64,000 nucleotides of DNA from Vitrella brassicaformis (Eukaryota > Sar > Vitrellaceae): NCBI GenBank assembly GCA_001179505.1, contig CDMY01000214.1, positions 1-64,000 of the forward strand, written 5' to 3'. A program made the translations under genes and the position numbers. Shown one piece after another: positions 11,312 through 22,914 of this stretch. The first letter of the stretch is position 1. Every line of letters begins with the position of its first letter. The notes below the pieces were generated by a model that saw nothing but the letters and a program-made list of their open reading frames with translations, ran no database searches and was not told where the DNA came from.

Positions 11312-14300
11312 ATGGCGACAGCCCAGTTGGCCGCCGGCTTCACGGAGATTCTGGGCGCCGACGAGAAGGAGGAGGAGAAGCCCCACGAGCCGCCAGCTAT
11401 TTTCATCACGGATGGCCATTACCGGACGTCGTCAGCAGCACAATCCCTGGCGTTTGCGAGAAGGCATGTCAGCGTCCACTCGGAGAATCCTGCTGAGGTC
11501 GAGGAGGATCTGGAACCCCCCATGGAGATCGATGTCCTTTCGCCCCCGTCGAGTCGCTCACCGCCGTCTCAGCAGCGGCAAGACGTCCTTGGCAATGGTG
11601 ACGGCAGAATCAAGGTATGCAGACCATGGAAGAGACGCCGATCAGGACGTATGTGTTATGTTCCCTCTGTGCACGCAGCTGAAGCTCTTGAAGTCGCCTG
11701 TGTTGGTTGGGAGGTGGGAGACACAGACAGACAGACAATCAGACAGGCAAACCACTTACATCCCACTCATTGGCCTGTGCTTCCCATAGACTTCCGGAGA
11801 GGAGATCTGTGCTCGTGAGGTGCACAATGCCAGCAGGGAAAGAGAAGGAGCGTGGCATTCCGCCCGGTCCAAGGCCCAGGGCCCTGAAGAGCAGCAAGAA
11901 GCGCAAGAACGACAGGGAAGACGTCCCTGAGCCTCCTGTCTCACCTCTTCGACGCCAGATCGCCTTCCCTCAATCGCCCTTCGAGCGCATAACTGGCTGT
12001 CCGCTGCCCCGTCGCTGTCTCCCAGGAACCACAGCCGTGCCCGACATGTATTCGCGCGGCTTCGAAGGCCGACAAGGGAAGGGGCAGGCGCGGCATGGGG
12101 CCGCAAGGCCTGAGATATACGGCAAGCCTCGGATATCGAGGAAAAGGGAGATGCAGGAGGCGATGGCCCAGACAAAGCAGCAAAGAGGGTCGCGCAGCCG
12201 GCAGGAGACACGGAAGGTCCAGAAGATCAAGGCAGGTCTGAAGATGAGGCCAATGACCGCTGAGCTGGCTCAACTGGCCGTCTCCTTCAAACTCAGCATG
12301 CCTTCTTCCCATGACTCACAGCAATCAGGAATCTGGGCGCCTGAGAAGTCCGTTGCGCTGTCAGCATCATCGCCCGTCCTTGCCTACAAATCTTACTTTG
12401 CTGACGCGGTCAACTGGACGACTATCGGCTCTGTGTTCCCTCACTCATACAGAGTAGACTGGCGGGATACACTGGCCCCGACGTCCAAGCCACGGAGGCG
12501 GCCCCAGTCAGCGCCCCCTGTGCAGTGCCTCATCAGGCGAACACACAACCTGACTGTCGAATCGACGGCTGCCAAGAGAGACATGGCAAAAGGACGGCCC
12601 TGGACGGCCACACCACTCCCTCTTCCCGGTATACCCGAGACCCCTGCTCTGGAGGACATGCCGACGAGGCCAGCGCGATCGGGCAGTTTCGGAAAATTGG
12701 CTCCGAGACTGGATACGACTGTGGAAGAGCGGGGCGACCACATGCCCTCGTCGCCCCATCTCGAGCTGAGCAGATCGTCTTTGCCGGAAGCGGAACAGCC
12801 AAGCAAGGACTTCACCACCTCGCTAGGCCGTCAGGGCATGTTGGCCTTCAGACGCCTGCTAGCATCCACGCCATCGGAGAAGAAAGCAGCCCGAAGGCGC
12901 TCGTCGGCGCCATCATGTGTCGATGCTTCCAGCAGCGCTGTCGCGTCTGCCTCTGCCGTGACCGAGCGGTCACAGGCCGGCTGTCAAGTAGGTGACAGGC
13001 CACAGTCTGGCAGTGACAGAGAGAGGAAACGGCCTCGGTCAGCGAAGGGTGGTGAGGTGCTGACGTCTCCTACCAACAGCCTTCCCAGCCGGCCGCCGTC
13101 TCGAAGACAATCGGCACCGTCAGATCCCACACGACCAGCCGCACCACCAAGACGTCCGAAGGCGATCGTCGAGCCGACGTTGGAGACGAAGGAGAGGGGT
13201 CTTGACTTGGTGCGGGTGGCTATCGAGTATGAGAGTCCTACGTATGTCTCGTCGGGCGGCTATCGTGTCTCTGCTCCGAACGTGAACACGTTCTATCCCT
13301 TGCCGTGCCGCCGCTCGAGGCCCTGGCCACCTGTCGGGACTATCAGGGGCAACGAGGAATGGCTGACGAGCACCTTGATGCCCAACGTCAGAGCGCCTGA
13401 GATGGTGTCCCCACAGCAGTTGAAGCGGTCCTATTCCGCTGTTTTGATGCATGCAAAGAGGACTGCTGGGGAAACTGAACCACATGCCGCTGCTGTCCAT
13501 GGAGAGCAACCCACTCGTCCCGCGTTGCAGATCCCCGTCACGCAGAGCGTTTGCGCTCCAGCAGAAGACGCGCTGAGTGATCGGGTCCTTCATGTCCATC
13601 GGCCAGTTGGGGAAGACGGTGCTTTGGCCTTCTCCCATGCAGAGAGCCTCGATGTTGGCTCTCGACCTCTCACGCCTTTCGGTATCTCGACGGCCGCGAA
13701 AGGGCCTGCCACCATGACAAGCAAGAAACCGCACACCGTCTGCAGTGCTGTTAAGACCGCCCCAGCTGCTGCTGGACCCAAGCCCCTGTACCGTCGCCCA
13801 GCAGCCGGGCCCTCTTCGCCCACCGGTAGATTCTCCACAAGCGGCAGCCTCCTCCGGCTGGCGGAGAGCGGTGTGGACATGTCTCGGAGAGCATCTGACT
13901 CACAGCCGACGGTCTTGGACAAGCTGCAGCCGATCGCACACACGATTGTGGAGAGGCATATACCGCAGCCAAGAGTGGAAGCGGCCATGAGTAGTGATTT
14001 GCCGACGTGGTCCGTGCATACAAGGCGAGCCACGCTGCAGGTGGTTAGCCGCCAGTATCCTCACGGTGCGCGCAAACAAACACCAAAAGAGACGTTCATT
14101 GATCATGGGATCATACTTCCTTGTGTCTCTGACCTGTCTGGCCGCATCCGCAGGTGTGAATGTATTGCCGACCTCGTTTTTCTATTCGAATTTCCGGCGG
14201 GCAAACAAGCGAGGAGACAAGCGACTGACCAGCTGACCTGCATTGTACTTTTGTGTCTGTACAGACGTGTGCGTACATGTGTGTATGCATCCATGTACGC

Positions 14301-14391
14301 GTGCAGACTGTTGCATTCACCGACTGAGATTCACCGTCAGACTTCATCATCATGTTTTCGGCCGTCTTTGTCGCAGTTGTGTTGCTCCTGA
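11312..14391 (+). CDS. Large basic Ser/Pro/Arg-rich protein, unknown function
   Basis: Three exons join in frame: 11312-11614, a 35-base exon 11679-11713, and a long exon from 11790. If the last exon is unspliced to the TAA at 14389-14391 the protein is about 979 residues. The N-terminus holds an acidic patch (EKEEEKPHEPP), and the rest is basic and disordered-looking, rich in Arg, Ser, Pro and Lys (KSSKKRKNDRED, PRRPKAIVEPTL). I recognise no domain. The last ~100 codons look like untranslated sequence and overlap the next gene's start at 14352, so the true stop may come earlier through an unmodelled splice near 14070-14155. The ATG at 11312 was chosen because upstream codons run through the promoter palindrome. 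The composition suits a cytoskeletal or nuclear scaffold protein, but that is a guess. Confidence 0.6.
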
Positions 14392-15331
14392 ATTTCGGTG
14401 ATGAGCAGGAGTCCATTGACCTGAAATTGCAACCGTCCCGCAAGTGGGCCCCGACCAAAAGCGACATGTCGCTGCTCGAGAGAGACATCACCGGCGAGCT
14501 CGACAGGCAAATCGGCAATCTCGTGGACGTGCAGGAGGCTCGACAGGCACTCAGAGCACAGTCGGCGGAGGCGTGGGCAACGCCATCCTACGCCTCCATG
14601 ATGATGCAGCAGCAGCCTGGCTACATGGCCGGCACTACACTCTATCAGGCTGCAGTCGAGCAGTATCCAGGCAAGCAGAAGATTTTGTCTGTCTGTCTCA
14701 CTGCCTGCCTCCCTGTCTGTCTGTCTCTCTGTCTCTCTGCGTCTCTGTCAGTCGTCTATCGTTTGCCGCGTGCAGGCAAGAGGAGTAAGGGCCCATTCGG
14801 CTTCATCAACCCAATCACAAACAAGCCTGACGTATGCATGAGCTCAGAAGAGACACAAACCACGAAGGGCAGACAGACAGACAGACAGGCACAAGTGCAT
14901 TGCACACAGAGCGAGAGGCTGCATTTTTAGTTGTCAGATGGGTTTCGGCTCACTGAGCTTCCGCCAACTGCAGCCAGCGCAGCGAAACGACGCCCGATTC
15001 ATGCAGATACGACAAGTAAGTGACACACACTCGTTGACACAACCAAACGCATCTTTTGTGTCTGTGAGTCAGGCGGCTGGTGTGTTGGGGCGTCTGCTCT
15101 CTGCCGCTGCCGCAGCCTCAAACAACAAGAAGACCAAGGAGAGGGAGACAAAAATGACAACAGGTGAACGGCCACATGATAACGAATGGACGCGTTCGTC
15201 CACGGTATGTGTCTCGGTGTGCGACAGCAACTGACGCAGCGGCTGGGACAGCGATGGATGCACTCCAGGACGGGCCTGTCGACCCAACAAAGCTCGACAA
15301 GATGCTCTTCGGCCGCAATCACCAATTGTGA
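14352..15331 (+). CDS. Small protein with possible signal peptide, unknown function
   Basis: Five exons join with matching phases: 14352-14670, 14776-14831, 14938-15015, 15073-15163 and 15240-15331, giving 211 residues. The N-terminus MFSAVFVAVVLLLNFG is hydrophobic and could be a signal peptide. The next region is charged (SLLERDITGELDRQIGNLVD), then GFGSLSFRQLQPAQRNDA and an Ala tract. The first intron would be GC-AG (CCAG|GCAAGC ... GTGCAG|GC). Without splicing it stays open and would add a Leu/Cys-rich stretch encoded by TGTC repeats, so retention is possible. No known domain is recognised. The gene ends at TGA 15329-15331, tail-to-tail with the TIKI-like gene. Confidence 0.55.
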
Positions 15332-15780
15332 ATGAACGATGGACAATTTGACAATCATCGATGAAACATAATTGCCTGATACCAATGAGCAAATAATGTC
15401 TCATGAATCCATTCACAAGGAGGGTGGCATAACAACCCAGAGAGGACAGCACAATATGACCACACACATTCCCCATTCGTCACATGCATTCCCATCGTCG
15501 ATCTCACACGCATGCAGAAAGCTCATGAGGTGAATGAGGATTTTTGGGGATGTATGCGTGTGAGATGGATGGGAAATGCGGTGGTGGCGCCCCATTTCCT
15601 TTCGTCCCTGTAACGAGGTGAAAAGAAAGGGCCATCTACGCCCCCTAACCCTCTCACGCACGTGAAACGACCTTTTGCACACGGAAGAACCACAGCTGCC
15701 TTCATTGGTCAAACAATACAACACAACACATAACGCACCCATTGTTCGTCCATCCATCCATCCATCCATGTACACGCGCA
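15332..15780. other. Intergenic between convergent genes
   Basis: Holds the 3' flanks of two convergent genes. A (CATC)n tract lies at 15750-15767. I see no additional gene here; long minus-strand frames across 15413-15784 have no supporting motif. Confidence 0.5.
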
Positions 15781-17228
15781 TCATCTGATCAGCGGCCAGT
15801 CCTCCCCCTGTGTCAGCCGCCGCAGTCCATCATTGGACAGGCCACATGTGTTGCTCCCTCGCCGAGGTATCTGCCTGGCCCGCTCCACTCTCGTCACTTT
15901 GTAGCCAGCATCCCGCAGCAAATCTAACACGCTATCCGACTCGGCCAGGAAGTGACCCTGACAGGCAGAAGAAAGGAAAGCACACGTGTCTGTGACTCTG
16001 TGACTTGTGTGCGCCTGTTTTCTGACATACCACGCCGAAGGCAAAGACGAAGAGGGGACGGCAGGGTGAGTCGGCTTTGGTGGGGTCGTCGCTCCTGGCG
16101 TGTTGCAAGATGTGCCGCATCCGCCTTATCCAAAGCTGGTTCCTCTCCGCAAGCAATTTCTTCTTGAACAGGGTACCCACTTCTCCCTGGCTGCCCTCCA
16201 GCGCCTCCAACTCGGCGACGAGACCCTCATCGAAATAGTCTGTGTAAACTGATTCTCCGCTGGATGGCAGCCGCCGCACCAAATCGATCTCTGTCACGTC
16301 CATGCCTTCGTCCGACACCAGCTTGCCGAGGAGCTGCTCGTCGCCGCTCTTCCACGCATGGACCAGGGGCGAGTTTGGCGAGGCCATCATGGGCGGCGGC
16401 TTGTCCTCCCAGTGCTTCGTATAGACTTCGAGCATCGTCAGTGTCGCGTTCAGAAAGTGCATCTGCTCGGCAAAGGAGATGTCTGTGTCGTTGAACACCA
16501 GATCCATGACCTCCGACACCGTCTCAATCCCTCCCACACCCACACCCTCAGACTGTCTGCCGAGCGACGCCACGTACCCATCGACCGTAAGACCCCCCGA
16601 GGCCATGAGCTCTTCCGAAAAGTCTTCAAATTCCAGCAGCAATGACAGAGATGCGGTGGCAAAAAGGGGAGGCATCATCTCAACGGTCATCGCCCAATGC
16701 ACCGGCAGCGCCATCATCGAGAAGGGCGAGCTGAAACGCTGGAGATAGCCATAGAAGGCGTTGAGCTTCTCCTGCACGTCGGGGTACTCCTTCAAGTGGT
16801 GCTTGAGCGTGTTGTTGAGCGGCACCGACGGCAGCTCCTTGTTTGTCACGTTGACCTCCAGTAGAAAGGCATCAGGGTGAGCCCTCTGGACTAATGTGGA
16901 CACGAGAGAAAGGGACGGGCCCTCCAGCAGCCGATAAGGGAGATGGATAGTGCCCACCAGGTAAGCAGCAACCTCACCCCGTTGAGTGTCTTCCACCTGC
17001 ACTCATCCATCCATCCCACAGGCAGCAGCATCCATGTAGTGTCATCGAGCGTCTGCAACCCACCCAACTCACCTTCCATATGAATGGCTTTGCATCGCCC
17101 TGCAAGCGGCGCTGACCTGAGGGCCTTCTCAGCAAGCCGTCAGCAGTTGCGAGGACAGAGCAGAGCGAGCAGAGGACGATGGCCACTATGCAGCGCCGCA
17201 CAGTCTGCGTCACGAATCCCGTCACCAT
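15781..17228 (-). CDS. TIKI/TraB (GumN-like) family protein, putative metalloprotease
   Basis: Three exons: 17228-17073, 16996-16031 and 15957-15781, giving 432 residues. TraB/GumN/TIKI proteins share a fold with a bundle of His and Glu residues; animal TIKI is a membrane-bound metalloprotease that clips Wnt. Visible landmarks are an N-terminal hydrophobic signal (MVTGFVTQTVRRCIVAIVLC), PFIWKVED, the signature YLVGTIHLPYRLLEG (His about residue 70), LLEVNVTN with the conserved Glu, NATLTMLEVYTKH, ERNQLWIRRM, and the C-terminal FAFGV|GHFLAESDSVLDLL, with the GxGHF motif built exactly across the exon 2/3 junction. It ends GYKVTRVERARQ, like the family end. The ATG at 17228 was chosen for the signal sequence; an in-frame ATG at 17318 would put about 30 polar residues before it. 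The likely location is the secretory pathway or cell surface. The substrate is unknown. Confidence 0.75.
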
Positions 17229-17716
17229 CTTGAGCAAAGATCTTCTAAGGAAACCAGGTAGAGCCAACACATGACCATGTGAGGGGATGAGTGGATCAGT
17301 CTGAGTCAAATGCGCCATGCCTGGACAGATTCGAAGACACGTTCAGTGCTGTGTGAGGCCGCGGGATGAGTAGATCGCGAGCTCACACGCGAGCTCGCAC
17401 GAGAAACACGCGGATCGCAAGGCAGTGCCACGTGGACGACAATCGTCGATGCCGGTGAGTGAGTCAGTAAACACGTTCTCACGAGAAACAGACTCGAGAA
17501 TGGCCAGGAAGTGATTGAATGACTGGGTAGATCAGAGTGTTTGATGATAAATGTGTTTTGTGCACGCAGCTGTGTGCTTTGGCCAGTGTCATTCACACAC
17601 ACAGACGTAAAGAGACAGACAGTGAGTCTCTGATTTGTCCCTCACTCTTAACTAATGTACACAAGCAGTCCGCACAACATGGGCAGAGCCGTCTGTCTTG
17701 CAGCTGGTGTGTTTAT
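17229..17716. promoter_or_regulatory. Intergenic; upstream region of TIKI-like gene with palindrome
   Basis: Contains TCGCGAGCTCA (from 17375) and the perfect palindrome GCGAGCTCGC at 17389-17398, about 160 bp upstream of the TIKI-like start. No gene is seen in it. Confidence 0.35.
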
Positions 17717-19870
17717 CTACTCCCCGCCCGAGTTCGAGTCGCTGGAAGATGATGACGAAAAGTCATCCTGGCTGAAGCCATAGTGCTGCCACACCGCCCG
17801 ACGCACACACGCCGGTAACTGACGGGCGGCGCGGACGGCCTCATCTGTTCACGATACGCACACAGACAGACAGGCTCACGTGTTTGTGTGCTGCTTGGAT
17901 GTGACCTGGGTGTGTCTCCACTGCCTGGCGGCACCATTTACAGGTTGCTCGGATCGCCTCACCCTGGTCCATCCGCCACATGCACAACAGAACAGAATCA
18001 TGACAGCTACTCCATCGATGCAGCCGCTCGGCGTACCACTGGTGTGAGCGTAAAGCCCGTGTCAAGCGCCTTCATGGCTGCCGTCACCTTGGACACATCG
18101 AGGGGCTGCAACCGCTCGACAGACGGCAGCAGACAGGTGTAGCCGGTGTCATTCTCATTGTCGATGACTCGGAATCGGGGCGATGTGTCTTTGTCCGTGC
18201 AGCCGGCCTGGAACCGAACAATGAAGACACACACAGCTTGATGCATCATATGTGTGGGCGGGCGGCATTTCGCCTGCTCACCACTTGCGTGAGGAATTCT
18301 CTGATGTCCATTGCCTCTTCGCAGGCCTAATGAATGGGACACGAACACATACAGAAAGGCACACAGCCGGCCATGTGTCAGTGCATCAATACGACTGACC
18401 ACATTGTACGTCTCTAAGGCCGCTTGGCCCGATGGCGGCTGCATCAATCGAGGCCGCTTCGCTGCGGGCTGGGAGGGCTCATGCGAGGGCCGGATTGCAT
18501 CATTGATGAGCGCCACGATCACGCGGACCACATCATGGCTGCAACAGAGAGCGGCATGAGCACAATGAGTACGTCTGAACATTGTGTGGCACACACCTGT
18601 ATGTAATGGACAGCCTCTGCTGCTTGTAGTGCTCGGGCTGATACATAGATGCCACACATCGATGAGTGTAGCCACAGGGGGACCGGTCGGTCAGACGTTC
18701 TCTATCCCTCCTTGCCTCTCGTGCACAGACAGCATCACCAGACCAGGTCTATCGGCTCAGTGTGGCTGCACCGCACCCAGAACCAATAGGCCCAGAAGCG
18801 ATATGTGTTGTCATATGGACCTGCACACAGCAGACGGCAACATACACACGTGCATTGTGCGCGTGTATATGTGTACGTTGTCTTGAAACTTGCATACCGA
18901 TGACGTCAGAGAGTCTCAGTGCAACTATTCGTGGCGGCGAATGTGGGCTCCCGTCTGCTCGCCCGCCACGCCCATCGCACAGCCATCTCGACAGCCACTC
19001 CTCGCACGCCAGTTTCCTCTGATGAACACACGGAAAATCTCTGCGTGGACGCGTGGATCGCTGGGTTTGTATATTGGTTGCCTCACATGTCCATATCTGT
19101 CCTTTCTGTTTAGTCGGGCCGCCTCCACCTCATCGACTGGCCGGACAGCATCATCCTCACACACATGAGACCGACCAGACCACCTGCACAGCCACATCCA
19201 TGCCTTGGCGCATTACAACCGACGCAAACGCATGTGGTGAGAGGTGGGGAGGTGTGTCTTGACTGACCGCTGTGTATCACACACCTCATACACAGAGTCG
19301 CTGGAGATGAACACATACAGCTGGAAGGATCCCTCCAGCGCCCGCAGGGAACAGTCGATGTCAAGCGGACTGAAAGCGGAGAAGTCTACTACTGAATGAC
19401 ACCAGCCAGCAACAGCAGCAACACGTCTACGGCTGTGCATGTGTGTAGTGTTGATATGAACCCACCGGCAGTCCACTTCCATTTTGCTCCGTTTGTCTGT
19501 CGCTTCTTTGCAGTGAGGTCGATGAGGCTCTGACGGAACTCATCCCGCCTGCAGCGGTCGGCCTTTACACGCGGCACACAGCCTCCAAAGGGATCTGCAC
19601 ACAACACACGAACAGACCGTCAAGCGTCAATTCCTCATTCCTTTCATCTGATTCATCCATGCCGCCCGCACCGTCAGTGCCGAAGTACTTATTGCCTCTG
19701 TTGACCATCACAATGTCATGCGCGTCATCCCTCTGCACCAAACACTCTGCACACAAACAACACAGAAGGAATCAATCAAACAGGCGGATCTTGGCTGTTT
19801 GAGTCACATCACCACCTAGGAGGCCTCTTCCGACGAAGCTCGTGCCGCCGAGGACCAGCACCGACGCCAT
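17717..19870 (-). CDS. NAD-dependent epimerase/dehydratase-family protein (extended SDR-like)
   Basis: About 12-13 small exons, roughly 425 residues. The first exon (19870-19816) encodes MASVLVLGGTSFVGRGLL, a Rossmann nucleotide-binding start (GGTxFxGRxL) as in the epimerase branch that includes chloroplast CSP41-like proteins. Following exons give DIVMVNRGNKYFG, then VVDFSAFS, YVFISSDSVYE (Ser/Tyr strand), RLNRKDRYGH|RKLACEEWL (active-site YxxxK pattern, split by an intron), RIVALRLSDVIGPYD, SHDVVRVIVALI, and a C-terminal GEAIRATCKWCRQ ending in an acidic Ser-rich tail. The junction after SSDSVYE is uncertain: using GAGGT|GTGTG keeps frame into the exon with EDDAVRPVDEVEAA. The exact substrate cannot be told. 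The gene is divergent from the RING gene copy 1 and shares a 250-bp promoter with it. Confidence 0.75.
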
Positions 19871-20122
19871 CGAATCACACACCGGACTCCCGCCGGATGG
19901 AGCTCGCATTTCACGAGCCGATGGCGTTGCTATATATGATGGTGCCTGCCCATCATCTGGCTATCGTCGATGTCGTAGACGAATCTTCTGCTTTGCTTCA
20001 CGACAATTGATTCACAGTGAGTGACAGCGTCTGGGAGGCGATGGCTCATCCTGCACCTTTTGTGTCCACGTGGTGTCCGTGTTGGCTTTGACTGATGCAG
20101 ATCGATAGCCGCCTGAGCGCTC
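19871..20122. promoter_or_regulatory. Divergent promoter between epimerase-like gene and RING gene copy 1
   Basis: Contains GAGCTCGCA at 19900-19908, a half of the recurring palindrome. The left boundary of the inverted duplication falls inside it near 20,000 (GACAATTGATTCACAGTGAG is shared with copy 2), so copy 2 inherited only the proximal ~120 bp of this promoter. Confidence 0.4.
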
Positions 20123-20693
20123 ATGTCCACGGACGCCAACGCCGAGGCGCTTTCCCCCGACAGCCCGACGGCAGACAGCAACAGCCCCGACAATAGAGGA
20201 GATGCCAGCCAGCAGGAGCAACCACAGCAGCGGCATGTGTGTTTGAGTGCCAACCCGGTAGAGGAGGGATTTGGTGCAGCTGGACGGTCCGGCGATGAGT
20301 CGAACGGGAGCGGCCCTGATGACCGCACAGAGAGTGCGTCGTCTGCCCCGCTACCGGCATCTCCCCACGCAGAGCGCACCGCTACGACTGACAGCAACAA
20401 AGCTACCTCTCGGCAGCTCGCGTCCGCACCCCCCATCGCAATCCAGCGTCCGCCGACCCCGACTGAGGCCATCGACATACACCAGAGTCAGCAGCAGCCG
20501 AAGCCAGCCGGCCAGCGGGATCAGTCCACGCTCATTCCCATCCCGTCACCAGCAGCCGACACATCAGTTATGGGCAGCGTCCCCATGCAGCAGCAGGGAG
20601 GGGGCTCGGCACTGATAAGAGGTGCGGGGCACGGCAGTGGGTCCGGAGAGGAAAACACCACTGTGGACGCCACATCGGTTCGGACAGACATGC

Positions 20694-20724
<31 letters not shown>

Positions 20725-22883
20725 CGATGGAGGTGCATGCCCACATGTGTGCATATGTGTGAGATGTGTGGCTGTGATTGTCGGGACGGCAGCCGTCAGC
20801 ACTCCACTGCTTTCGACATCTTCCGATGCACCCAGCAGCAGCAGGCCGTCGTCGACCCCACCAGCTCCATGATCGACCCATCGCCAGTCGCCGCAGCAGC
20901 TGCATCAGGGGATCAGCAAACAGCGGGTCCCTCTCGCCCGTCCCCTCCCTCCACCCCCTCCCCCATCACACTCGACCAGCAACACACGGCCAACACGCGG
21001 AAGGGCCAAACGTCGGCCTCTGATGCTGTTGCCATTATGTCCCTCGCTGCTGATGCTCTGCTGGCTGGTGACATCGGCCCCTTCGTTGAGCAAGTGGAAG
21101 AGCTCAATGAGACGCCGCTCTTGCCGGATGATGGCCCAGTTGTCGAGGGACTCGTACGGTATTTGGCCAAGAAGGACAGAGCGCATCGACAGCAGGGTCG
21201 GGGAGGCCTCGCCGGCTGTATTGCTGCAATTTTCAATGACAGCAGCAACCCATCACATCAGGCTGCGGCGACGTACTTCCTCAATCGGCTTTGTCAAGCT
21301 GGGTATCCGTTTGGCGTGGAGTGGCTGCTGCTGTTTGGTGTCTTGGTGGAGGAAACGGTGAAGAGGCTGACACTATCGGTCCAAGAATTCATGACAGCTG
21401 CCTCCGTGTTTCTCAGCGGGAGCATTCCAGGTGATCATGCGGTGAATCGGAAAGGTGGCTGTCATGTCTCCACATATCTGTGTGCCTTTGGTGCATCGCT
21501 CAGTGACGGCTGAGGCGCTGGGGGCGTTTCAGCAGCACATGTGCTGCCACATCGACACTCTCGTCGAAACACTGGCCACCAGCAGTCTGGGGATCGTGTG
21601 GAGGGCTTACGAGCTGATAGGCATCATCTTCTTACACACCCGCCGCGGCTTCCCCTCTGAGCTAGGTGTGGGACACCTGGATGCCGAGAGAGCTCGTTGG
21701 TTCTCAAATTAGTACTGCGTGTGTGGGTGTGTGGATGCAGGTGTGTTGGCGTCCATGTGCCGTAGTGTGTCAGCGAGCCCCGCTGCTCTGGGCAAGATGG
21801 CCGCAGTGCGGAAGGACCACGCCGCCTGTGAGTGGCCGGACTGGATGGTCGTGCTCTGTCTAAACGTGCCAGCGGCAATGGCTGGTGAGTAATGGTGCGT
21901 GGTCCATGCCACTTATTGATGTCTTGTGTGCGTACGTGGGCGCTCAGAATGTGGCTACTGCGAGCGTGTTGCGCAGGCGGGCTTCCTCTCGGCGGCTATG
22001 ACCATCCTGCAGAGCAACAGACTGACCAAGGATGGCCGCCACGGACGAGCTGTCGTGACGGCTTCGGTTCATCTGCTCAATCTCATAGTTGCTCGTAACT
22101 CGGTCAGTCAGAGTGGATGCGACGCGCGTGTATGAGCACTCGGCACTCCTGTTTTCACTTAACTTCAGTATGCTTCGTGCGAGGGCCTGTCCCACACACG
22201 CATCTGCTACCTGTGTGTCAGCAGCCAGCCAAGTGACACACACATCCCTTGAGTCCTTACTCTCTGTCTGTCATTCAGATCTCTTTGCCCGAGTGGCGTT
22301 GTCGATGAGTTTGTCGGCGCGGCACACCCCCAGCAGCCGCACCGCCCGCAGGTGTCCGAGGTTATGTGCTCTCTGCTGTCGACGGTTGCGACGAGTGACG
22401 CTGCATACGTCGCATCCATCACTTGCGGGGGCCCCATCGGCATGGCAATTGGCGTCCTGGACAGCCTCGCCAGGTGCGTCTGTCCTTCATGTCTTGAGTG
22501 CACCGAGTGAATTGTCTTCATATGTGCAGATTCTGTGATCGGCAGCTGATGAGCGGCAAGGCCAAAGACAACCCGATTGTCGAACGTGTTCTGCAGGTCA
22601 GTGAGGGCAAAGGATGACCGAATCGGCGGTCACCTGTGTGTGTCTGTTGCTGTGTGTTACGCCCCCCTTCATGTGCAGGTGGACCTCTCTGCCCTGTCCG
22701 GGCCCCCCACGGCGGGGTCACAAAACAGCCTCATACAGGAGGTGAATGAAGTGCCAACAACACGCAGGCCCACAGGTATGTGCACCTGTGCACCTATGGC
22801 TGCAGATTTTGGATCTCTTAGCCAAGTTTCGCCGCCGCAAGGTCTGAGGGTACCCCACGTAGACCGATCGATCGCTGCTCGCC

Positions 22884-22914
<31 letters not shown>

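Noticed and set aside
12525-12995. Plus-strand 156-codon frame inside the basic-protein gene
   Set aside because: Overlaps the longer frame on the same strand with no domain or splice support.
20697-20724. Regular ACAG units as a possible CRISPR array
   Set aside because: Simple tetranucleotide microsatellite with no spacers, in a eukaryotic intron.
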